A stretch of DNA of 64,000 nucleotides from Thelonectria olida (lineage: Eukaryota; Ascomycota; Sordariomycetes; Hypocreales; Nectriaceae): NCBI GenBank assembly GCA_020736575.1, contig JAGPYM010000018.1, positions 310,001-374,000 on the forward strand, given 5' to 3'. Below the pieces are notes generated by a model, which was not told the origin of the DNA, did not search any database, and saw only the letters and a list, made by a program, of their open reading frames with translations. Within the stretch, counting starts at the first letter, position 1. Every line of letters begins with the position of its first letter. The translations under genes were made by a program, and so were the position numbers. Shown piece by piece: positions 1 to 12,227 of the stretch.

Positions 1-3000
1 AACAATGGTCAACTCACGATTGGTGGATGTATTGCAGGTTCCACCCTCGTATCATCGTCCCAGCTAAACTTCAACAACAAGGCGTGAGTTTGCAAGGTAG
101 ACAAAGCATGATTGCAGTTCCGCACTTTTGGAGAAGGCAACGGCCGCCACATGTTCCAACCACGAAATCAGCTCATCCACGAAGCGTTGACTCTGCGTGT
201 CTGAGTTGGAAACTTCCGGGATATCCGACCCGGATCCGAGGCTATGTGCCTAGACAACAACTCTGGCTGGACTGTTCTGGGCCGCAGTCGAACAGACTCA
301 ATGAAGGCTAGACCCCAAATACAGTAGGAGAGGAAAAAGAGACATCCTGATGAATGGGCCACGCAGTCCTCCCAGGTTCTCCCTTGCGTGGAAATTGACC
401 AGTGGGTTCCCAGTGTTATAGGCGGCTAAACCGTCTGCCGTCTTCACTGAAATCGAGGGGCTTGTGCTCTGGCCAAGTGACTGATCTACCGGCGATCATG
501 AATGTGACGTCGAAAATGCATAGATAAACAAACCATGTGATTTGTCCGCCGCGTATATGGGACGAAGAAGGCAGTGACGGATGCATTCGAACGACAACTG
601 GTTGATTGAGGAGTCAATCGAGGGAAAAGACGAGACTGTGCTTTGTGGCCTGTTTTGCTGCGCAACGTACAAAGACTCGAACCAAGAACCCCGTAACACA
701 GATCGGGCATACTTGTTTCAATCATCTGTAAACTCCATATATTTCTTCACCTATACCTTTGCAGTATTGGAGGCTTGGAGAACTGAGTCAAGCAGCCTTA
801 TGCACAGCCAACTAGCCTTATTTCTAGAGCTCTCTTTCACTCCCCCGTCACCTGAATTGTCACAGCCAACCGGCAGTTGCATCCTAGTGGAAAGGCACCT
901 CACGGGGCACAAGCTGTCGCTGAGGCGTACAAGCTAAGGCGGGCTGGCCGAAGCCGCATGATGCAAGTTCTCAGGTCTCCTACTTTTCACGGGGAAGCTA
1001 TGGTGGAGGCGGCTCATCTGAGCTTGTTTCATTTTTGTTGAGAAGGGGGAAACCGATGCGCCAGGAGAGTGAACGCAACATCGAGGACGTCAGCAGCGGT
1101 ACAGTAAAGTTGATGGTTTGTGGCGGTTGGGTACCAAGCAATCATGTGAGTATCGAGAAGACGTTACATTGCCTTGCATAAGCCGCCCTGACAAGTTTTG
1201 CGATGATCGACTTGAGATATAGACAGAAGCGAGGCATAAATGAGTCCATCAATAGTATCGATTCATCTTCATCACTCAGCGGCTTTCATTACCTGAGCTG
1301 AGGTGATGACATGGTGATTACCACGGTGTTGAGGGTCTGCAACGTCAAGTGCCGTGCTGCGGGAGCCAATGTAAGCTTGACGACCGGACGAAGACGAAAG
1401 CTAAAACAAACAAGACGCTCAAAGCTGCTTCGCACTGTGCCTTGCATCATCCGCACTCCTTACATTGTAACGGAAGATACAGAATGGCGTGTTTGCGGAT
1501 TCGAGTGTCCAAACAGAGGTGGTACATGATGTCTGGTCAGTTCGTTGTTGCATCGAAGCCTGACCTGTACGAAGGAATATACGACACAGCCGCTATACCT
1601 GCCAATAAGCGGTTAGATCGGCACTCCACTCAGAAAGTGCAAAGAGAAAGAGACAAACCTCATGGCTGAACGTGGTGGTGGCTTGGAGACGTGAAAGAAC
1701 CAAGAGCTGAGGTCACTCAGCGGCTTGGCTTGGATAGCGATAGGATAACCGAAAAGAAAGCCATCCTTTGGCGCATTTAGTCACTTTGTAACTTGTAAAG
1801 TATGCACCGGCGGACCGAGATCCATCGAGTACGAACGGACACGGGCAACCGAAGTGCCAGGAATAGATCACGCTCCCTCGATACGACAACGGAGGGTGCG
1901 CCCCCGACTGGCGGGTCGTGACAGGTCGGGCAACGGAGCGGTAGGGAAACAATGTCAAGGGAAAGATGAATAGAAGGGATTTGATGTTGGTTCCTCCTTT
2001 CGTCGTTCCTTTAATGCCGTTTGACTCTGTGCCCGGAAAATTATAAGACATGTCGACTCAATCGCGGCCGTGAAGCGGCTAGACTGGCAGCAGCGCACTG
2101 ACATGGCGGCGGGAATGAAGTGTCAGTTCTCGGGGGCGTGCAGCAATTCCGCCAGGCAATAAAATGCCAAATGCAATGCTACCTTGCAAGATGCTCTGGT
2201 GTTCTGACCATGATCTGTTTCTTAGTCCTAACGGCGGATAATTATTGTTTATACGGAGCAAGTACATGAAAAGTAATAACCCCGCCGACATCTCGCGTCG
2301 TGCATCAATCGTTCTGGTTTCTTTTTGTTGTTGTGTTGTTGTTGTTGTTATTGTCTTAGGCGAAAAGGGGGGCGTGTGTGCATGCCTTTGATCTCGGATC
2401 TCACGCGCCTCCCGCCACAATTTCAACGGAAGAAGGAGAAGCACGAAGGAAGGAAGGAAGTCCAGGAATAGGGAAAAGGCAAAAGAAGGCCAAGACAAGA
2501 CCATGGCTAAGACTTTTTGGACCGGGGAGAGCGAGTGAACGAACAGACAAGGGGGTGAGCTTTGGGTCCGGGGTGGGCGGCGGTGGAAGAGACACTCAAG
2601 GACTACAGCGAGACATGGAAAAGGCGAACAAGGTGAAACAAAATCCCACAGAGAGACAGGCACATCAGAGAGGGAGAGATGAAGAGCCACCGAAGAAAGA
2701 GAAGAAAGAGGGCTACGCATTACCAACCACAACTTCATCAACCCTTCTCAAGCGATTCATGTCATTTGATTCCCCGCCTTTTGGTCTCTTTTCATGCTCC
2801 TCTTTCCTCTTCCCTTTGGCCCCTTTGCTCTCGCCCGTTCCCCCGTCGCCATCTCCATGAACTCGGACGGATACCTACGCCGTGTAGTTAGTGCCCCCGG
2901 AGCATTGGGAAATGGGAGGGGGTGCATCTTTTCGGCGTGTGGATTAGGAAATAGGTGGGAACCGGAGGACTGCGCTAGATTCTGGAGTATAGTGCTGTCG

Positions 3001-5831
3001 GATAGCCCCCCTGGGAGGAGGGTAGAACGAGGTAATAGGAGAGGACAGCAAGAGATCAGAGGAGGGGGGGAGAGGGAGGGAGGGTCGTGACAATTTCGCA
3101 TACATGTCGGGCGTTTATTTAAATGGACGGGTTATTTATCATTGATTATTATTTCTTTTCTCGATGCTAAGATTAATGGGAATGAGCGGTGGGAATCTTG
3201 AGATTGACATCACGAGGACAGACACGTACGAAGTAATTACCTAGGAGAAGCATTGTTCATCAGCGTTTTCGGTTTATTTCTGGAAAAGCAAGCCCAATCG
3301 TTCCAAAATACGTAGTAGAGCCCTCCGCCCGTCATCAATAATGCGAGCGCCTCGCGGTTCTGAGATGCAGCTTTCCTTCAGCTCTACGCGTTTCTTGCCA
3401 ATTGGGTGAGGGGAGGAACAGCGAAGTGGAAGAATGGCGTTTTAGTATTTGATAGCTTACGCCCAGGTGTGACGGGAAGATGGCTTGGTTGGCCTGTGGC
3501 TCATGGTGACCATGTGTTGGGAGCAATTAGGGAGGCTCCAGACACGGACCGCGGATGGGCTTGGGAGCAATTATTGAAGCTACGGGTGCTGCCTCTCTCG
3601 TGAAGACTTGGCTACACGGTGTCGGGGAGTTGATGAGATTGATACGCAACAGGGAGGGACTCGGGGCTGCACTCAACAGGCAATCTCCCTCCAAAAGGAA
3701 GAAAACGCACAGTTGACGTGCAGATGGGATCATGACAGGGAAATATCCATATTGGATGAATGTGCCTCTGGTCCTTGTCGTTGCATGTACGTACTGACAG
3801 TTCATCAAGGGACCCGGAGTTAATGCCTCTCGCCTTCTGCAGCATCGGCATATTCGTCTCCATTCCCGCAGGCGAGATATCTGGGGCTGGCAGGGGGGGG
3901 GGGGAAGAAGCATGGGCTGTCTATTGCCACTGAAGAGATAATAGTGACGGGGAGATGGCCCCCAGTAAGACGCAGCACCAACAGCTCAAGTGCTAACCTG
4001 GGGGCTGTGACTCGTTTCGGTGAGCGTCGTTCAATAATCAATGGATTTGGTCATGGTGTCGGCACCTCGGTTTGTGTGTGCCGCCGTCGTCACTCCTGCG
4101 TTGTCCCCGCCACCCGGAGATTTTGGGGAGGGACGGGAATGACATCGACTCGGGCACTTGAGTTTGAGGGAGAGCGGCAGCAATTGGGCCGAAGGATGCG
4201 TACCTGGATGAGCCGATTCCAAGTTGCAGGAATCCAGAACGCTTGGTTGGAAAGGGAGCCATGGCTGGTGACTAGAGACGGATGTACCTCTGCGCTGAGT
4301 GAGACGGTGCCCGTGACATGGTGTTGACGTAGCCGCAAATCAACGTACGAACTCCGTCGAGCATATCATGGCATGGCAGAGCATGAAGGGAGGAGGAGGA
4401 GGATGAGGCATGATATGGACCTATGACCTGCCTACCGAAGCCTAGGTAGATTCCCATTAATGTCCCTTTTCTTCCTTGCCCCGAACACGACGGGAAGTGT
4501 CCCCTGTACGGAGTACGAGAATGTTCTCTTGGTGTATCACTCGTAACTGAGCGAACTGAACTGAACTGTAAAATAAGATCCCGAGACCCGTCTTGCCGTT
4601 GCCTTACTTATGCTTTTCGGCCGAAAGTCTGTTTTTAATAGGAACGGGTGGCTGGCGTCTATGATGCTCGATGAGAGGATATGCCTCGATTTTATTACTA
4701 CGTTTTTATTATTGATCGTTCTCGTTTACAACTGCCGATGTCCAACCCATCCGTCATCAACTGGCTTCGATGCTTCCTTCTCATTTCCCCCACTGTATTT
4801 GTTCTTGCTCTAGGTGTCCAGTACCAAATCATGGCCTGAGGACACACGCAATGGAACCTATATCGCCTGTAATTAATCCGCCGGGCAATGCATCTAAGCT
4901 GATTCATCATTTAATTAGCTGCTGACCCCCGATTGATTCCATCACATGCCAGGCTGACGATGGGACGGAAGTTTGTGGTTTATTTTGAATGCTTGGTATC
5001 CCGCCTGTGGCTTGCGATGTGGCTCGCTGTGGCTCATCGATGGATGGTTCCTCGTTTTTGAATGCCAATGATGAAGTGAGGTCAGCACTGGCTAGATAAC
5101 TACACGCCCACCTGCCTTCCCGTTCGGCTGCACCCTTCAGTTGAGGAGACCAAGCAAGCCCTGGGGCTCCAAATGGGTTAGCCCTCCACCACATTGCAGA
5201 GAGGGACATGACTTCAGAAGAAAGCCCTGTTCAAGCCCTGGCCTGGCCGGCTGCTGAATGTCCTGGGTGGGATCCTTGAAGAGAGGGGGGCGACCAAGGA
5301 GAGGAGGGTCTTTCTTGGCGGTGGAGCCCATTCTTACCCCGGTTCGAACGCCTATTCGCCTCCTTGATCTGTGGCAGGTGGTGCTGGCTTCACTACCGGT
5401 GCGCCCATCGCACGGTGTCGCACTGTATCCGGGCTTCAGCGGGGCGGGGCCCCCAAGTCCCCTTTGAATCAATGATGCCTCCTCAATTCGTAGGGGCCTC
5501 AGGCCTTTCTTCAGGGTACTGTTTTGACCCCTCCAATTCGACGCCCCTTGAGCCAGCCCAGTATCCATCCGTTCTTTCGTACTTTCGTGCCGGAAGATTA
5601 AGGCAGCGTTCCATTGAGGCCCCCCCATTGTCAGCCCTCCCCGACAGGCGGGAGACGGTATCGTACCTGATTTCAAGACTTCAAGCCAGGTGAGAGTGAG
5701 GTAATAATTGTGGAGCCGTGTGTGAGAATGAACGGCGGGACTTCAAGAAACTGAGAGGAGCAGCTGAGCGCTTGCCCAGGTCCCAAGAACAGAGGCAGGT
5801 AGATAATAAATGAGGTCAATGGAGATGGAAC
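1..5831. other. Gene-poor 5.8-kb stretch; no supported gene
   Basis: Open frames here are short, overlap on both strands and show no recognisable domain. Between about 2380 and 3090 the + strand is strongly purine-rich, so the - strand is pyrimidine-rich, as in the 5' leaders of several genes in this window. A run of 12 G lies at 3893-3904. No spliced gene could be assembled below 2400 on the - strand. It may be long regulatory DNA for the gene at 6915, or carry a non-coding transcript. Confidence 0.5.
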
Positions 5832-6914
5832 GTGGTAGGGACGTCAAGGTCGTTACTTCCATCGTTCAGGTGGTTCTCAGGTCAGGATGCCTTTAGTTCA
5901 AGTCCTCTCTCCCCTCTAGGTCCGTTATATCCATCCACCTCATATCCCATCACAGTGCGTCTTTCCTCCGGTACACACGCCCCCCCCTCGTCACTCTCAC
6001 TTCTCACTCTCACTCTCGCTCTCTCTCTTTCACTCACTCACGCACGCACGCACATAACCACACACACAACTCAACCTGCATCCACATCCACATCCACATC
6101 ACATCCACATCCGCTACCATCCCAGATCCAGAACGGCTTTAGGTCTTCCCAGACACAGAGAGAGGCACTTGAACTGTTCGCTCGTTCTCCAGCTCAAGTT
6201 GCCTCTTCTTTCACCAAAACTTCCGGCTCCATACTGCTTCTCTCTCTCTCTCTTTCTCTCTCTTCAAAACTATTCTTTGTCGCCATAACTCCTTCTACCG
6301 ATCAACTACAGACTACCTCCCCCACGCGCGTTGACCCGGCGTCTCTCGCACCGAACCACCCCTTTTGGCAGGCTCCCCCACAGCGCCTCCGTCCGTCCCA
6401 TATCCCCATTCATTCTCTCCTCCATCCATCATTATCCCGCGCCTCGTCCTGCCTCGCCTTGAACTGACGCCAAACGGGCTTTTTCGAGTCTTATTTTTTT
6501 GCCTCGCCCTTTCGCCGAAGGCGCTGTTCCCTGCTCCCGTCTCGTCTGACCTCAGGTTCCCCCGGTTCTGCTCTCTGCCCGCCGACGATCCTACCTCCTT
6601 CTCCGCCAGCCGTCTCGCCCAGCCTCGAACAGCGCCTCGCCGTTGGCCATTCGTCCCTTTTCTAGCCGGCCTGCATTGTCGTCATTCATCCTCCTTCTCT
6701 CAGCATTGAACTGCTTTGCATGCGGAGCCATCATACCTTGCTTCCGCCCTCACCTGCTCCCGACGTCACCGATCTCCTCGCAGCCAATTCTCCCGCAACA
6801 TATCCTTCTCCATTGATCATCCTCGCCTAAAGCCGGAAGCCACGACACTTCATCACGCTGGCCTGCTGCTCCCCTCACACGACTGCAGTCCCGGGGCTCG
6901 CTCGCTCGTTCTAT
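5832..6914 (+). promoter_or_regulatory. Pyrimidine-rich promoter/5' leader of the nucleotidyltransferase gene
   Basis: About 1 kb rich in C and T, with CT, CA and CACATC simple repeats around 5990-6110 and a TC run near 6240-6262. Long CT-rich leaders are typical of filamentous fungal genes. The 211-codon open frame at 5832-6467 is low-complexity Ser/Thr/Pro/Leu read from these repeats and is not called as a gene. Confidence 0.55.
6720..6830 (+). other. Upstream ORF, 36 codons, in the nucleotidyltransferase leader
   Basis: ATG at 6720 is followed by 35 further sense codons and TAA at 6828-6830, ending 84 nt before the main ATG at 6915. A shorter uORF of 10 codons lies at 5887-5919. If the transcript starts upstream of them, both would be scanned before the main start. 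The transcription start is not visible. Confidence 0.45.
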
Positions 6915-9900
6915 ATGGACACCCAGATCACGGCGGTTGAACCCCAACATCCTTACTCACCTAGCCCCTGGGCCACGACTTCTACGACAAGCACGACGAC
7001 GACGACAAGTACAGCGACAACACCCTTGAACGCATCCCCCAACCCGAGTAGCCGTAGCACGCCAACTCTTGTCCCCGACGGTTATTTTGTCGACCCCGCC
7101 ACCGCCGTCCCGTACCAACCTCAACTCGACTTTCTCCCCCTCCTCATACCCCAGCAGAACAACCTGTACCAGGCCCAGCTTCTTCACTACAACAAACTCA
7201 TTTCGCCCTCTCGGGGAGGCGGCTTGCTGCAGACGCCACCGCTTCCTCCGGTGGTTTCCTCGCCCAGCATTCAAGCCGCGCCTCGGTCGCGATCTTCTAG
7301 CAAGGTGTCGCTCAAGGACGGTCCAAACGGCAAGGGAAATTCAGGTGGAGGCCATGGGAGCAGGTCACATCAGAACTCAGAAAAGAACCGCTCGGTCATA
7401 ACCTCCAAGGAGGTTCCGTCCAAGATGCCTCCCAAGCAAGCGACGGACCATTCCAAGACCCTACCACGTCGGCCTGCGCCGTCTCAGGGGCAGTCCCATT
7501 CTAGCTCTGTTCCCTCAACTCCTCACCAACATGCCCGCCAGTTTTCTTTCGAAGATCGCGAACCTTCACCCACCGCTACTACGAACCACTCACCTCGTTC
7601 TGCCTATTCCGAGACCAACAGCACTTTACCATCGTTGCGACCCTTGCCGCCCAAATTAGGAGGATGCAAATATGAGACAGCCCAGATTAATTCCAGGAGG
7701 AGAATGCCTTATAGAATCGGCAATGATCGACTGGAAAAGCTGGACTTGAAAACAGTCAAGAAGGAGCTGACAAAGGAGGAGGAGAAGACGTTAGCCGCGG
7801 ACATGCAGGAGGTTTTCAAGAAGCTTCTGCCGACGCCCGCCGTCGAAGAAAACCGCCAAAAGCTCGTTCTGAAGTTGGAAAAGATCTTCAACGACGAGTG
7901 GCCTGGGCATGACATCAAAGTGCATCTTTTTGGCTCCTCGGGGAATCTCCTTTGTTCAGATGATTCTGATGGTAGGTTGATTAATCCTGCGCCACGCGCA
8001 ACCGTTGAAGACAAGTAGCGCTAACGATATTTAGTTGACATCTGCATCACAACCCCATGGCCCGACATGGAGGGTGTCTGTATGATTGCCAACCTCCTAG
8101 CGAATCGTGAGTCCCCCCAATACTTTTGACAACTCTACGAATACAGGCTAACAATCAAACAGGGGGAATGAAAAAGGTTGTCTGCATCTCTGCAGCCAAG
8201 GTACCAATTGTCAAGATATGGGATCCTGAATTGAACCTTGCCTGCGACATGAATGTAAATAATACCCTTGCGCTCGACAATACTCGAATGGTCCGAATCT
8301 ACGTCGAAATCGACCCCCGCGTCCGACAATTGGCGATGATCATCAAGCATTGGACCCGAAGGAGAATACTAAACGATGCAGGTAAGTGTTACCCTGGCAA
8401 GATTCGTTGGAGAAGACACTAACCCGAGTACAGCATTTGGGAGCACCTTAAGTTCATATACATGGATATGCTTAATCATCGCCTTTTTGCAGCTTCGAAG
8501 CCCCCCGATCCTCCCTTCCCTGCATCAATCACCGCATAAATTGACCAAGCCGGATGGGACCCCGAGCGCGTTCGCAGATGATATCAAGAAACTTGAGAAA
8601 TTTGGTAGCAAGAACAAGTCTTCTGTGGCAGAACTTCTTTTCCAGTTCTTTCGATTCTACGCGCACGAGTTCGACTATGATAAGCACGTCCTCTCTGTTC
8701 GCGCCGGCAAACTCTTGTCTAAGAATGAGAAGAATTGGCACTACGCTCTTAACAACGGACTTTGCGTCGAGGAACCATTCAATACCTCTCGAAATCTGGG
8801 CAATACGGCGGACGAGTATTCTTTCCGCGGTTTGCACCTGGAGCTTCGACGAGCATTTGATCTAATATCAGGGGCAAAGCTTGAGGAGGCTTGCGAACAG
8901 TACGTCTTCCCGAAGGAAGAGGAACGCGTTTGGTCCCGACCAGCAGCACAATCCAGGCCTGTGTTGGTAAGGAGCTCTTCGCAAACCCACTCTGGTCGCG
9001 GCGGTCGAGGCAACCACCGAGGGGGGAGACACAACAACAATTTTCATCGGAACAACAACAATAATGCAAATCGACGAGCGTCATCAAGCGTCCCGACTTA
9101 TGACAATAACATGTTCCTTCAACAGCCCAACGTGCCGCAGGAAATGCAGTGGTATCCAAACCCACAATTTCAGTTTCAGTATGCACAGCAGGATTTGATG
9201 ACTCAAATGGCCGCCTACCATCAGATGCGAACACTACACACCATGTATGCTCAGGCTCCGTTTATGCAGCAACAACCCGTCGGTCAGCAGCCGAGAATGT
9301 CGACAAATGGGGGTACAGGGCAACAGCAGACGTCCGACCGGTCCAGGACCAACTCATTCGACAACCCTCCCCTCAGCGCTCCACTACCACCCGACATTTT
9401 TACGCTCTATGGTATGCCGCTTGGGTCGACTTTCTTTCCAGGTGCTGCATATGGAACATACCCGTCCTCACCCGCAACGACGCCCAATGGAGCGAATCAA
9501 GACTTCCGCCGCCCTTTGCAACGTACCGATGAATCGGGTATATCCGCGTCGAATAGTACTCTGCGGTCTCACTCCCAGCCAGCATCCAGATCACCAGCTT
9601 CGGGCCAGCCCACTGGAGGGTACTTTGGAAACCAGGTGAATGGAAATGCGCCATTGAAGAACGGCGCCCCAATGCCCAGCTTCATGCCCGACGATACGGA
9701 TTTTGACGAGACTCCCAAGGCGAACACGGATTCACCACATTCGGACGAGGGCAAGTACAACGCTTTCTACTTGGCGGAGAACTCAACTTCGGTTAAGCAG
9801 GCGCAGCAGGCGCAGCAGCCCCAGTCAACTTCTAGTAGTATCGCGTTTGGCGACTTGTCAAATCAGTCGTCGAGCCCGGGGCGACGTCGATTATCCACAG

Positions 9901-10943
9901 ACCAGCTCCCTCAAACCATTCTCGACCGCAGAATGCGACGTACCTCACGCTCTCCTTCACCTCTAGGACATGCTCGAGCATTTTCATCAAGCACTTCAGC
10001 CCCCAACACGTCGGTACCGTTTGCTGCAAACCAAAACAGAAACCTCGGAGGCCGTCCCCTGGTTGTGAATGGATCGGGTCTGAAGACGAGCATCCCAAAT
10101 ACGAGTCCGCGCCAAGCTTCTGGGCCAGAGAGTATTGCCTCAGATGAGTCTGCTGCCTCGAGTTTCGACAGCAACGCTCTGCGAGTCAACACGAGCAATT
10201 TGGTTCCGACATTTCCAGCTGATGGACCCGTTTCGGCCTCGGTATCGTCGAGCACACAAGAGACGTCGCCAACTCAGCCGCCTCAAGGCCAATCGCCGGT
10301 TGTTGTCAATGGCTCCGGTGCGCCCGCCTCAGCTCCTGCAGTGCCAGCACCTGTCGATGAGACGTCATTTCGAGAGCGCATTGCTCAAATGAGTTCGTCG
10401 TACATGAATACGTCTCATATCATTCAGGAGCCAATGGCTACTGGAACGTCGCGGCTTTCACCGTCTACTCGACAACGTCTAATGTCTCGGCAGCCACAGA
10501 ACGGAGTTATTGCTCCTCTTGATCTTGCCATCTCAGACCATCGTTTTGACCGCCCCGTTGGGCCAGAATTCTCCCATCTTTCGCCTGTGTATGAAACCCG
10601 GACACCGTCTCCAACGGTGGTTCGAAAGCCTGACTGGAAACCAGAGAAGTCTGGCAATGGAAAGACGTCTCGAATCGATACGGCAAAATCGATTTCTAAA
10701 CCTGATGACAGAGGCCAAGATTCCCAGGAAAGTCACAAATCGCCAAAGGCGCAAAAGCTGAGCAATCAATCGCCACGCGTCAACGGGGTCAGGGAGAACG
10801 GCCATGTTCGTGGTGCGAAGAGCGAAAGTGACGGTGGATGGCAGAAAGCTGTTGGCAAAGGGAAGAAGAAGGGTGTGAACGGGTCTGCCCAGGGAACTAG
10901 TGAACAGCTCCCCAAGCATGAGTCGGAGCGGAAAGGTGGTTGA
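6915..10943 (+). CDS. Cid1/Trf4-type RNA nucleotidyltransferase (PAP/25A-associated family)
   Basis: Terminal nucleotidyltransferase of the DNA-polymerase-beta superfamily, expected to add U or A to RNA 3' ends. Proposed exons are 6915-7971, 8035-8106, 8163-8381 and 8434-10943 (1,285 aa). Splicing joins exon 1 to exon 2 inside the catalytic motif: a GSS glycine-serine signature is followed by DSDVDI, placing the metal-binding Asp at residues 352 and 354. The third Asp is residue 405 in ACDMNVNN. A PAP-associated central domain follows to about residue 610. The N-terminal 240 residues are Ser/Thr/Pro-rich. The C-terminal 650 residues are disordered, with RGG/Asn-rich (HNNNFHRNNNNN) and Gln-rich stretches, as in RNA-granule proteins. 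Other fungi have Cid1-like enzymes with long tails; substrate choice (poly(U) or poly(A)) cannot be read from sequence by eye. The gene has two uORFs upstream. Confidence 0.88.
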
Positions 10944-12084
10944 CTTGGTAACACGTCTGAAACCGGATCGACCACCAACTAGCATTGTGGATAATGCCTT
11001 CACATCACTGGTGTAGTAGCTCGAGCTCGCCAACGCTTTGATTTGCAGCATGGGGCTGCCTCTCTTGGATAGTATGGAGCATGCCACGGACGATTGACGA
11101 GCGAGCAAAAACAAAAGGGTGCATGATGATCCAGGCACGGTGGTGCGGGTGGGAGACTTGGACATTATTCTGGATGGGTCCAGTCTGGCGGATTTTGATG
11201 ACGGTGCAGTATGTGTGTACGAATTGGGGCAAACGAGCGTTGCAGCACTTATACCACAGCGATGATGGCGTTTGAGCACAGATTGGCAAGCTCAAAGGCA
11301 ACGAAAGCATGGATGCATGGCGGGGTGGATGGACGAATGATTGGTTGGAAGGATGGCGTTGGTGTCTTCTACACATGGCCGGGAGGCGTTTTACATACAC
11401 ACACAGTTGCGTTTGCGTTGAGACAAGCCATCCGGGAGGAAACGGCCACCATATTATAATCTCCTAACAGGGCTATATCGGGGCATCAGGCAAAGCGGTT
11501 TAGATGGATGTCACAAAAGCATGGACAGATGTAACGGAGCACAAAAATGAAATATCGAAAAGTTTTAAACATAGTGTGCCGGTGTGGAGTGACAGCGAGG
11601 AATAGCGTGAGTGGGTATAATGAGAAGAGAGGCATACATAGAATTGCTCGTGTATTTTGGGTTGAAAGCATGGTATTTCCTTATGCTGCAGCAGCAGGGA
11701 GCAAGTAGACAATGGTTATAAACGAAGATGATTCCTAAGCTGTTTGTGCTGTGATGACGTCACTGTCCACTTGTCATGTCTCAGTAAGGATGAGTTTGCT
11801 CCCTTTGCAGGTACTCGGGGAATGAGCAAAGGCCGAATATGTAGGGGAGGTGGGTTGGCAGTGAATTTGTGGATTTGATATCAATAAGTTGGGTGCCGAA
11901 GTTCCGTCAGCATGAGTCATCCGCCAATGGGCTTAGAAAGCTGTTTGGCGATTTGATTAAGCAGTTGAGCGGCTGAAGAGGAGATCGGGGAAGCTCGGCG
12001 AGGGTGACGTTAGTTTGAGGTTAGACTTGATGTTGATTGAATGATGTGATGATGGAGAGGTAGTATGGGAGTTGAGTTGAGGGG
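10944..12084. other. Intergenic; no gene seen
   Basis: 3' flank of the nucleotidyltransferase gene and upstream region of the oxidoreductase. Short open frames lack domains or credible splice partners. Confidence 0.5.
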
Positions 12085-12093
12085 TATATAAAG
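12085..12093 (+). promoter_or_regulatory. TATA box of the MDR oxidoreductase gene
   Basis: TATATAAAG lies 135 nt before the chosen ATG at 12228. An in-frame ATG at 12114 is only about 20 nt past this TATA box, so it probably lies upstream of or at the transcription start. Confidence 0.55.
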
Positions 12094-12227
12094 TTTGGTC
12101 TTGTCCTGCTGAGATGGAATGGAATGCGAGGTTAAAAGTCAGTTCCACATCTACAGTGTCGTCACGTCCAGCTTCGCATCTCAATCAGCACACGGTCATT
12201 CATCAATATCCAGGCCAGAACAGCAAA

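Noticed and set aside
661..700. tRNA-like B-box (GGTTCGAGTC) on the - strand
   Set aside because: T stem does not pair and no acceptor or anticodon arm could be drawn.
2079..2741. 220-codon open frame on the - strand, Leu/Ser-rich with hydrophobic stretches
   Set aside because: Low-complexity reading of a pyrimidine-rich stretch; a + strand frame of similar length overlaps it, and no domain or splice partner was found.
5137..5676. 179-codon - strand frame with GC-rich composition
   Set aside because: Overlaps two + strand frames; no conserved motif and no plausible extension by splicing.
5832..6467. 211-codon Ser/Thr/Pro-rich frame
   Set aside because: Derived from CT/CA/CACATC simple repeats in the leader of the nucleotidyltransferase gene.
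12114..12227. Longer N-terminus for the MDR oxidoreductase
   Set aside because: This ATG lies about 20 nt after the TATA box; ATG 12228 has better context and starts at the conserved region.
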